Below, piece by piece: positions 9,106 through 14,623 of a stretch of DNA of 14,623 nucleotides. The translations under genes and the position numbers were made by a program. How positions within the stretch are numbered: the first letter of the stretch is position 1; each line of letters opens with the position of its first letter. The stretch covers positions 1 to 14,623 of the forward strand of contig CAZCLF010000036.1 of the NCBI GenBank assembly GCA_964499485.1, in the 5' to 3' direction. Under the pieces are notes generated by a model. It was not told the origin of the DNA, did no database searches, and was given only the letters and a program-made list of their open reading frames with translations. Origin of the DNA: Ga0074130 sp964499485 (GTDB taxonomy: Bacteria > Pseudomonadota > Gammaproteobacteria > Burkholderiales > Rhodocyclaceae).

Positions 9106-9711
9106 TTAACGCAATAGTGGCTTGAGCTGCTTCCAGACCGTCTCCAGCATCAGCGGCTGCGAGGCGGCATTGGGATGCAGACGATCGGCCTGGAAGGCTT
9201 CAACCTTGTCGCCAAAGCCTTCAAACAAGAAAGGCACGAGCGCGGTTTTGTGTTGCTTGGCTAGTGCAGGGAAGACGCCGGCGAACTTTTTTCCGTAATC
9301 CGGGCCATAGTTGGGCGGCATTTGCATGCCGACGAGGAGCACCTTGGCACCGGCTTTCTGGCTACTACGGATCATGGCGTCGAGATTGTCCTGCATGGCT
9401 TTGATTGGCAATCCGCGTAGCCCATCATTGGCACCGAGTTCGATGATGACGATTTGAGGTTTCTGTTGCTTGAGTGTTTCGGGCAGACGGCTGAGGCCAC
9501 CGGCCGTGGTTTCACCGCTGATGCTGGCATTGACCACGCGATGCGGATAGCCGCTATCCTTGAGCCGCGTTTCAAGCAGGGACGGCCAGGCGTCTTGTCT
9601 GGCCAAACCGTAACCGGCCGAGAGGCTGTCGCCGTAAACAAGCAGGGTCGGTGCCGCACTGGCGGAGGCCGAAATCAGCAGGCTGGAAAGAAAGAGCAGG
9701 ATGGTGCGCAT
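9106..9711 (-). CDS. tesA: TesA-like SGNH esterase/lysophospholipase, periplasmic
   Basis: 201-residue GDSL/SGNH hydrolase of the TesA (thioesterase I/protease I/lysophospholipase L1) family, cleaving acyl esters or thioesters in the periplasm. The signal peptide spans about residues 1-20 (MRTILLFLSSLL then ISASASAA). All four SGNH blocks are visible: nucleophile S29 in YGDSLSAGYG, G66 in SGETTAGG, N95 in LGANDG, and the D176/H179 pair in DRLHPNA. The ATG at 9711 was chosen because the signal peptide then begins with Met-Arg and a hydrophobic core; ATG at 9735 adds eight residues with no basic charge. The reading frame continues upstream to 9969, but that part is antisense to the ABC gene. 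No clear ribosome site is seen. TesA beside YbbA in head-to-head order is the E. coli arrangement too, which supports the name. Confidence 0.9.
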   Translation of the reverse strand: MRTILLFLSSLLISASASAAPTLLVYGDSLSAGYGLARQDAWPSLLETRLKDSGYPHRVVNASISGETTAGGLSRLPETLKQQKPQIVIIELGANDGLRGLPIKAMQDNLDAMIRSSQKAGAKVLLVGMQMPPNYGPDYGKKFAGVFPALAKQHKTALVPFLFEGFGDKVEAFQADRLHPNAASQPLMLETVWKQLKPLLR

Positions 9712-10399
9712 GAGTGAAAGCGATAAGGTCGTCATTGAAGTTGAGGCGCTGGGCAAGTCGGTCGCGAGTGGCGATAGTGCTTTGACGATTCTGCACGACA
9801 TTTCGTTCCGGGTGCAGCGTGGTGAGTCGATGGCGATTGTTGGCGCATCCGGCTCTGGTAAATCTACCTTGCTGGGCCTGCTGGCCGGCCTTGATGCGCC
9901 ATCCACTGGCTTTGTGAAGTTGGATGGGCACAATCTGGCGAACTTGGATGAAGACGGTCGCGCCGCCATGCGTGGCCGTTTGCTTGGTTTTGTGTTCCAG
10001 TCGTTTCAATTGCTGCCAGCGCTGACAGCGCTGGAAAACGTGATGTTGCCGCTTGAGCTGGGGGCGCCGGAGCGCCGCGCGACTGCCCGTACGCAGGCAA
10101 CGGCGATGCTGGAGCGGGTGGGGCTGGGGCATCGTCTGAATCACTATCCCAAGCATTTGTCGGGTGGCGAACAGCAGCGCGTTGCCTTGGCGCGAGCCTT
10201 TGTGGTGCAACCACAGATTCTGTTGGCGGATGAACCGACCGGCAATCTAGATGCCGCGACGGGCTCACAGATCATCGACCTGATGTTTGAAATGAATGCG
10301 GAACAGGGCGCCACGCTGATTCTGGTGACGCATGACAACGGGCTGGCCAATCGTTGCGGCCGCATCTTGCGGCTCGCCTCAGGCCATTTGCTCGACTAG
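9710..10399 (+). CDS. ybbA: YbbA-like ABC transporter ATP-binding protein
   Basis: 229-residue ATPase of the LolD/MacB/YbbA subfamily (MacB-like type VII ABC systems). Walker A GASGSGKST is at 45-53, the Q-loop at Q97, the signature LSGGEQQ at 150-156, Walker B ILLADEP at 170-176 with E175, the D-loop at NLD, and the switch His at H208. ATG at 9710 was chosen over ATG at 9701 because AGGA lies 8 bases before it. The neighbouring divergent tesA-like gene points to YbbA rather than LolD, because that pair is conserved in E. coli. In E. coli ybbA is followed by its large FtsX-like permease gene ybbP. Here the next gene is hpnE on the opposite strand, so the membrane partner must be elsewhere or absent. 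The ATPase itself looks intact. Confidence 0.88.
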   Translation: MSESDKVVIEVEALGKSVASGDSALTILHDISFRVQRGESMAIVGASGSGKSTLLGLLAGLDAPSTGFVKLDGHNLANLDEDGRAAMRGRLLGFVFQSFQLLPALTALENVMLPLELGAPERRATARTQATAMLERVGLGHRLNHYPKHLSGGEQQRVALARAFVVQPQILLADEPTGNLDAATGSQIIDLMFEMNAEQGATLILVTHDNGLANRCGRILRLASGHLLD

Positions 10400-10404
10400 C
10401 CGTT

Positions 10405-11715
10405 TTAGCCGTTGATGACGGCCTGTGCGGCGGCAATGCCGCTGCGCACGGCACTTTCAATGGTGGCGGGATAGTCCGACGCCACGTAGTCGCCGGCGAG
10501 GAGTAAGCCGGGCAATGGCGTTTTTGTCGTTGGCCGGATTAGATTGGGCGTGCAGGCAAAAGTGGCGCGTTTCTCGGTGATGACCTGGCTGTCCAGCGGC
10601 TCGGGGAGTGTTGGCAGCAGCGTTTTCAATTCAAGATGTACTGCGCTGGCGAGTGCTTCACGTGTCAGATCAGAATGTGTCCCCCGTGCACTGATGACGG
10701 CGGCAAATAATCCGTCATTACCATCCAGCTGGCCGCGATCAAACGCCCAATGCACATAGCCATCGCACAGCCCCAGCATAGGCCGCGGCAGGCTGGTGCC
10801 GGCTGGATAGCGCAGATAGCAGGTGACGATGGGCTCCCAGTGGAGCGCTTCGACTTGCACGCACACCGGCGCGAGCGCGGGCAGCGCTGTCAGCAGGCGC
10901 GGCAAGTGATGCGGACCAACGGCGGCGATAACATGGCTGTAGCGCTGTTCGGCAGCGGTATTGTCATCAGTGTCGCCCTCTCTATCACCTTCAAGCACAA
11001 AGCCTTGGTCGTCGTGTTGGATCTGGCGGATGGCGGTGCGCATGTGCAGCGCGCCGCCATGTGTCTCGACAAAACTTGCCGCGGCTTCAGGAAACAAGGC
11101 TGACAAGTTGACGCGCGGAATCAGCAGATCACTGGACTCGCGGGCGGCGGCAAGACTGTCTCGCAGCACATTGGCAAAGACCTGTGCAGAGGCTTGGTCA
11201 GCGGGGGTGTTGAGGGCAGAAATGCACAAGGGTTCCCACAGATAGCGGCGCAGCTGCTGGGGTTGCGCGTGTGCATCAAGCAGCGCGGTGACTGTGGTGT
11301 CCGTGGGGAGCGAAAAACGCTGTTGCTTCAACCACTGCATGAAGCGGATGGCAGCCCATTTTTCAGACCAACTCAGGCCATGCGCGGTGAGTAAGGCCAG
11401 TGCCAGATGCAATGGTGCAGGCAGCATTGGCGCATGCAACCTGAAATTGGGGTAGTGCAGGGTTAGCGGCAGACGCAGCAGGGCTTGGGCGGGATCCATA
11501 CCCACCTGCTCCATGAGTTGCAACGTATCGCGATAGGCGCCAATCAGGATGTGCTGGCCGTTGTCGATATGGCTGTCAGCAAACTCGACCTTGCGTGCGC
11601 GGCCGCCGAGCACGCGCGAGCTTTCGAACACAGAAACTGCGTGGCCGGCCGCACTGAGGGTGACAGCCGCCGCCATGCCGGCATAACCGGCACCGATGAT
11701 GGCAACGCGTGTCAC
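10405..11715 (-). CDS. hpnE: Hydroxysqualene dehydroxylase
   Basis: FAD-dependent amine-oxidase-like enzyme that removes the hydroxyl from hydroxysqualene to give squalene, the last step of the HpnCDE route. The protein has 436 residues. The N-terminal dinucleotide-binding motif VAIIGAGYAGMAAAV starts at residue 4, followed by ESSRVLGGRAR. The segment DNGQHILIGAY is a hallmark of HpnE. A C-terminal FAD motif, LLLAGDYVASDYPATIESAV, is present. I chose GTG at 11715, one base after the hpnD stop, because the protein then begins directly before the FAD motif. An upstream TTG at 11745 would add 10 residues and overlap hpnD by 29 bases; neither has a strong ribosome site. It is the last gene of the operon, and its stop lies 5 bases from that of the convergent ABC gene. 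Confidence 0.93.
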   Translation of the reverse strand: MTRVAIIGAGYAGMAAAVTLSAAGHAVSVFESSRVLGGRARKVEFADSHIDNGQHILIGAYRDTLQLMEQVGMDPAQALLRLPLTLHYPNFRLHAPMLPAPLHLALALLTAHGLSWSEKWAAIRFMQWLKQQRFSLPTDTTVTALLDAHAQPQQLRRYLWEPLCISALNTPADQASAQVFANVLRDSLAAARESSDLLIPRVNLSALFPEAAASFVETHGGALHMRTAIRQIQHDDQGFVLEGDREGDTDDNTAAEQRYSHVIAAVGPHHLPRLLTALPALAPVCVQVEALHWEPIVTCYLRYPAGTSLPRPMLGLCDGYVHWAFDRGQLDGNDGLFAAVISARGTHSDLTREALASAVHLELKTLLPTLPEPLDSQVITEKRATFACTPNLIRPTTKTPLPGLLLAGDYVASDYPATIESAVRSGIAAAQAVING

Positions 11716-11716
11716 G

Positions 11717-12550
11717 TTAGTTGCGAACGGCTGTCCACCATGCAATCCAGAGCTTGCGCAGCGGTGTCAGTGAGGTGCGCCTGTCGAGGACGAGGAAACC
11801 ATCATTGCGGATTTCCTTGAGCAGGGTGCGGTAGATGGCGGCCATAATTAGACCGGTACGTTGCGACTTGCGGTCGATCTTAGGGAGTTGGGCTAAGGCT
11901 TGCTCGTAATACTGCTCGGCACGGTCGGCTTGAAAGCGCATGAGGGCGACAAACTTGTCGCTATGTCGGGCATTCAGGATGTCGGCCACGCTGACGTCGA
12001 ATTGCTTCAGATCGTCGAGCGGCAGGTACACCCGGCCGCGTCGTGCATCTTCACCCACGTCGCGAATGATGTTGGTCAGTTGGAAGGCAAGGCCGAGATC
12101 GTGTGCGTATTTGAGGGTGTCCGGATTCTGATAGCCGAAAATTTCGGCGGCTAACAGGCCCACCACGCTGGCAACGCGATAGCAGTACAGATGTAGGGCC
12201 TTGAAGTCCAGATAACGATTCTGGTCTAAGTCCATCTCCATGCCATCGATGATTTCGAGCAGCTTTTCGAGTGGCAGGTTGAAGTGCTTGATCGAAGTCG
12301 CCAGCGATTGTGTGACTGGGTGGCTGGGACGCCCTTCATACATGGCGGCGACTTCGGTACGCCACCACGCCAGCTTGGCGCGCGCGACTTGCGGATCGCT
12401 GGTTTCATCAACAACATCATCGACTTCGCGGCACAGGGCATAGAGGGCTGTAATGGCCTGCCGACGCTGTGGCTCCAGAAAGAGGAAGCTGTAATAGAAG
12501 CTGGAGCCGCTGGCGGCTGCCTTGTCCTGGCAGTATTGGTCTGCGTTCAT
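11717..12550 (-). CDS. hpnD: Presqualene diphosphate synthase
   Basis: Trans-isoprenyl diphosphate synthase of the squalene/phytoene synthase fold; it condenses two farnesyl diphosphates head-to-head into presqualene diphosphate. 277 residues, normal length. The two Mg-binding Asp motifs are REVDDVVDE (D44, D45, D48) and the NIIRDVGED region (D164, D168), followed by RRGRVYLP. FYYSFLFL near the N-terminus is typical of the HpnD/CrtB group. Assignment as HpnD rather than phytoene synthase rests on its place between hpnC and hpnE. The ATG overlaps the hpnC TGA (ATGA), and no strong ribosome site is seen, so translation is probably coupled. Confidence 0.92.
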   Translation of the reverse strand: MNADQYCQDKAAASGSSFYYSFLFLEPQRRQAITALYALCREVDDVVDETSDPQVARAKLAWWRTEVAAMYEGRPSHPVTQSLATSIKHFNLPLEKLLEIIDGMEMDLDQNRYLDFKALHLYCYRVASVVGLLAAEIFGYQNPDTLKYAHDLGLAFQLTNIIRDVGEDARRGRVYLPLDDLKQFDVSVADILNARHSDKFVALMRFQADRAEQYYEQALAQLPKIDRKSQRTGLIMAAIYRTLLKEIRNDGFLVLDRRTSLTPLRKLWIAWWTAVRN

Positions 12551-13368
12551 GATCTGGGATAGTTGAAGAGGGCGCGCGCCACCAGTAGAGGCCAGTCGGC
12601 TGACGTGAGCTGCGGGCGGCGGCGGAACACGTCGTAATTTACCGCTTCTATTTTCTCAAGAATTCGCAGCCCGCCGCAAACCATGAGCCGCAGCTCAAAG
12701 CCAATGCGGCCGGGCAGGGTACGTGCCAACGGTGCGCCATACAGCATCATCTTGCGCGCGCGATCGACCTGAAAATGCATCATGGCGATCCAATTGGCAT
12801 CGACACGCTCATCGCACAAGTGCTGTTCGGTCACGCCAAAGTGGTCTAGGTCTTCTTGAGGCAGGTAAACACGGGGCTTGAACCAGTCGATCCCGATGTC
12901 CTGCCAGTGGTTGATGAGCTGGAGGCTGCTGCAAATGGCATCCGACCATTCGAGCTGCTGTGCCGATTCGGCACGGTACAAGCGTAGCAGGAGCCGTCCC
13001 ACCGGGTTGGCCGAGCGACGACAGTAGTCCATCAGTTCGGCAAAGGTGGCGTAACGTTGTTGATGCACATCCTGAGCAAAGGCATCCAGGAGGTCACGCA
13101 GTAAGCTAACCGGAAGGTCATGTGCTGCAACGGCACGGCCCAGGCGCTGCAAGATCGGGTCTGGGTCAGCCTTACCGTTCTCGATATTGTCTAATCCGGC
13201 TTGATAGCTCGCTAGTTCAGCGAGTCTATCTTCAGGATTTTGCTGGCCTTCATCCGCAATATCGTCCGCACTACGCGCAAAGTAATAGATGGCGGCAACT
13301 GCCTCGCGCAGATGCGCGGGGAGCAGAAAAGAGGCGACAGGGAAGTTTTCGTAGTGGTCTACGGCCAT
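12547..13368 (-). CDS. hpnC: Hydroxysqualene synthase
   Basis: Squalene/phytoene synthase-fold enzyme that converts presqualene diphosphate to hydroxysqualene. 273 residues. The N-terminal HYENFPVASFLLP (5-17) is a hallmark of HpnC. The first Asp motif is SADDIADEG (D35, D36, D39) and the second is NHWQDIGIDW (D157, D161), followed by KPRVYLPQEDL. It is the first gene of hpnC-hpnD-hpnE. The ATG at 13368 is the first start after an in-frame stop. No Shine-Dalgarno lies just before it; AAAGGAAAG is about 20 bases away, too far. A TATACT box ends 8 bases before the ATG, which raises the possibility of a leaderless or very short-leader mRNA. Confidence 0.92.
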   Translation of the reverse strand: MAVDHYENFPVASFLLPAHLREAVAAIYYFARSADDIADEGQQNPEDRLAELASYQAGLDNIENGKADPDPILQRLGRAVAAHDLPVSLLRDLLDAFAQDVHQQRYATFAELMDYCRRSANPVGRLLLRLYRAESAQQLEWSDAICSSLQLINHWQDIGIDWFKPRVYLPQEDLDHFGVTEQHLCDERVDANWIAMMHFQVDRARKMMLYGAPLARTLPGRIGFELRLMVCGGLRILEKIEAVNYDVFRRRPQLTSADWPLLVARALFNYPRS

Positions 13369-13376
13369 GGCGCCGG

Positions 13377-13382
13377 AGTATA
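13377..13382 (-). promoter_or_regulatory. Candidate -10 box of hpnCDE
   Basis: On the minus strand TATACT (5 of 6 to TATAAT) ends 8 bases before the hpnC ATG. If used, transcription would start at or just before the start codon. No good -35 is found at 17 bases; AAGACA lies 20 bases upstream. The call is therefore tentative. Confidence 0.25.
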
Positions 13383-13444
13383 CGTGCTTTCCTTTCTTCT
13401 ACTGTCTTTGCATGATGGGCATGGAGTCGGACGGCTGGCTGAGG

Positions 13445-13450
13445 TAGAAT
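13445..13450 (+). promoter_or_regulatory. Candidate -10 box of the tRNA-Leu gene
   Basis: TAGAAT (5 of 6 to TATAAT) lies 13 bases before the tRNA 5' end, a fitting distance for a short leader. The -35 region at 13422-13427 (TGGAGT) matches TTGACA poorly. Confidence 0.35.
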
Positions 13451-13463
13451 GCAGCCCTGTAGT

Positions 13464-13548
13464 GCCCAGGTGGCGAAATTGGTAGACGCACCAGATTTAG
13501 GTTCTGGCGTTGTGAGACGTGTCGGTTCGAGTCCGACCCTGGGCACCA
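13464..13548 (+). tRNA. tRNA-Leu (anticodon UAG)
   Basis: An 85-base class II tRNA that reads CUN leucine codons, chiefly CUA. The acceptor arms GCCCAGG (13464-13470) and CCTGGGC (13538-13544) pair over seven bases and are followed by A73 and an encoded CCA. The anticodon stem CCAGA/TCTGG closes a seven-base loop TTTAGGT with anticodon TAG. The D-loop contains TTGGTAGAC, a long variable arm follows the anticodon stem, and the T arm carries GGTTCGAGTCC. The long variable arm and the anticodon both fit leucine. No terminator-like hairpin with a T-run follows. Confidence 0.96.
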
Positions 13549-13642
13549 GTCAAACACATTAGATTAATCACCCGGCGGTGCTATGAAGGTTATGCCGGTA
13601 CGTGGGTGCATCAGTAAGTAATTGACCTGACAGGGTAGTCTG

Positions 13643-14623
13643 ATGATTCTCGTCACGGGTGGTGCCGGTTTTATCGGTAGCAATTTCGTCCTCGACTGGC
13701 TTGCTCTGCATGATGAGCCGGTCCTCAATCTGGACAAGCTGACGTATGCCGGCAATCTGGAAAATCTTTCCAGTATCGCCAAAGACCCACGCCACATCTT
13801 TGTTCACGGCGATATCGGCAACCCAACGTTGGTTGCCCAGCTGCTTGCAGAGTTCCGTCCCCGCGCCATCCTCAACTTTGCTGCCGAGTCGCATGTGGAT
13901 CGCTCGATTCATGGGCCGGCGGATTTTATTCAGACAAATATCGTTGGCACCTTCAATCTGCTGGAGTCGGTGCGCGCCTATTGGGATGGCCTTGACTCTA
14001 CGGATAAGGCCGCTTTCCGGTTTCTGCATGTATCGACAGACGAGGTGTATGGCTCCTTGCAGCCGGATGAGCCGCCATTTGTCGAGACGCGGCGCTATGA
14101 GCCGAACAGCCCTTACTCTGCTTCCAAGGCTTCATCTGACCATCTGGTTCGGTCTTACCATCAAACCTATGGGATACCTGTGCTGACGAGCCATTGCTCC
14201 AATAACTACGGAGCTTTTCAGTTTCCGGAAAAGCTAATCCCGCTGTGCATTCTCAATGCCTTGTCTGGCAAGTCTTTGCCGATTTATGGCGATGGCCAGC
14301 AGGTGCGCGACTGGTTGTATGTCAAGGATCACTGTAGCGCCATTCGGCGAATGCTTGAGTCAGGGCAGCCGGGTGAGACCTACAACGTCGGTGGCTGGAA
14401 CGAGAAGCAAAATCTTGAAGTGGTGCATACCTTGTGCCACCTCCTTGATGATCTGCAGCCACGTGTTGATGGCGTGTCATACATCACTCAGATCACCTAT
14501 GTGGCCGACAGACCCGGCCATGATCGGCGTTACGCCATTGATGCAAGCAAGCTTGAGCGCCAGCTCGGCTGGAAGCCTGCTGAAACCTTTGAGACTGGCA
14601 TCCGTAAGACCGTCCAGTGGTAT
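13643..14623 (+). CDS. rmlB: dTDP-glucose 4,6-dehydratase (partial, runs off the window)
   Basis: Extended short-chain dehydrogenase (also named rfbB) converting dTDP-glucose to dTDP-4-keto-6-deoxyglucose, the second step towards dTDP-rhamnose and related deoxysugars. 327 codons are visible without a stop; the family has about 350-360 residues, so only the C-terminal tail is missing. The NAD-binding loop is TGGAGFIGSNF (5-15). The catalytic STDEVYG segment and the YSASK motif (Tyr/Lys pair) are present, as are NFAAESHVDRS and QFPEKLIP. SNNYGAFQF has Ala where SNNYGPYQF is usual, a minor change. ATG at 13643 has AGGG seven bases upstream. The enzyme is normally encoded with rmlA, rmlC and rmlD, so a surface-polysaccharide locus probably continues to the right. 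Confidence 0.95.
   Translation, partial: MILVTGGAGFIGSNFVLDWLALHDEPVLNLDKLTYAGNLENLSSIAKDPRHIFVHGDIGNPTLVAQLLAEFRPRAILNFAAESHVDRSIHGPADFIQTNIVGTFNLLESVRAYWDGLDSTDKAAFRFLHVSTDEVYGSLQPDEPPFVETRRYEPNSPYSASKASSDHLVRSYHQTYGIPVLTSHCSNNYGAFQFPEKLIPLCILNALSGKSLPIYGDGQQVRDWLYVKDHCSAIRRMLESGQPGETYNVGGWNEKQNLEVVHTLCHLLDDLQPRVDGVSYITQITYVADRPGHDRRYAIDASKLERQLGWKPAETFETGIRKTVQWY

Noticed and set aside
9572..10210. A 212-codon minus-strand frame opposite the ABC gene, and the upstream extension of tesA to 9969
   Set aside because: Both lie antisense to intact ABC motifs, and TesA has a proper signal peptide starting at 9711.

Overview
The window looks like chromosomal DNA of a Gram-negative bacterium, most likely a betaproteobacterium. 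The reasons are a moderately high G+C content, a sigma-32-type promoter in front of clpB, the head-to-head tesA/ybbA pair, an hpnCDE squalene operon, and the general look of the proteins. This placement is inferred; there is no rRNA or marker gene to prove it. No insertion sequence, phage gene or CRISPR array was seen.

Left part (1-3846, minus strand). A strong bidirectional terminator lies at 23-52. It is followed by a small secreted, helix-rich protein of unknown function (90-584) and a 239-base gap with two weak inverted repeats. Next is a two-gene glycerol operon, glpD then glpK, joined by an ATGA stop/start overlap. GlpK phosphorylates glycerol and GlpD oxidises the glycerol 3-phosphate to DHAP. 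No glpF or glpR is present here.

Centre (3847-8556). The short glpD/clpB divergent region carries a near-consensus sigma-32 promoter for clpB, a complete 861-residue disaggregase. Converging on clpB from the right is a two-gene minus-strand unit: a cyclase-hemerythrin fusion (class III adenylyl cyclase plus a C-terminal O2/NO-type di-iron domain with all seven ligands), then a stand-alone Pat-like GNAT acetyltransferase. This is the most interesting part of the window: a probable gas- or redox-responsive cAMP source beside a possible protein acyltransferase.

Compact alternating block (8555-10404). A SAM methyltransferase (+), the TesA-like SGNH esterase (-), the YbbA-like ABC ATPase (+) and hpnE (-) are packed tightly. 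Both head-to-head pairs start inside a shared CATG palindrome, and both tail-to-tail pairs have only 5 bases between stop codons. Promoters and 3' ends must therefore lie inside neighbouring genes.

Right part (10405-14623). The minus-strand operon hpnC-hpnD-hpnE encodes the three-enzyme route from farnesyl diphosphate via presqualene diphosphate and hydroxysqualene to squalene, the hopanoid precursor. Beyond it are a complete tRNA-Leu(UAG) and the start of a dTDP-glucose 4,6-dehydratase gene (rmlB/rfbB) that runs off the end, probably opening a deoxysugar or surface-polysaccharide locus.
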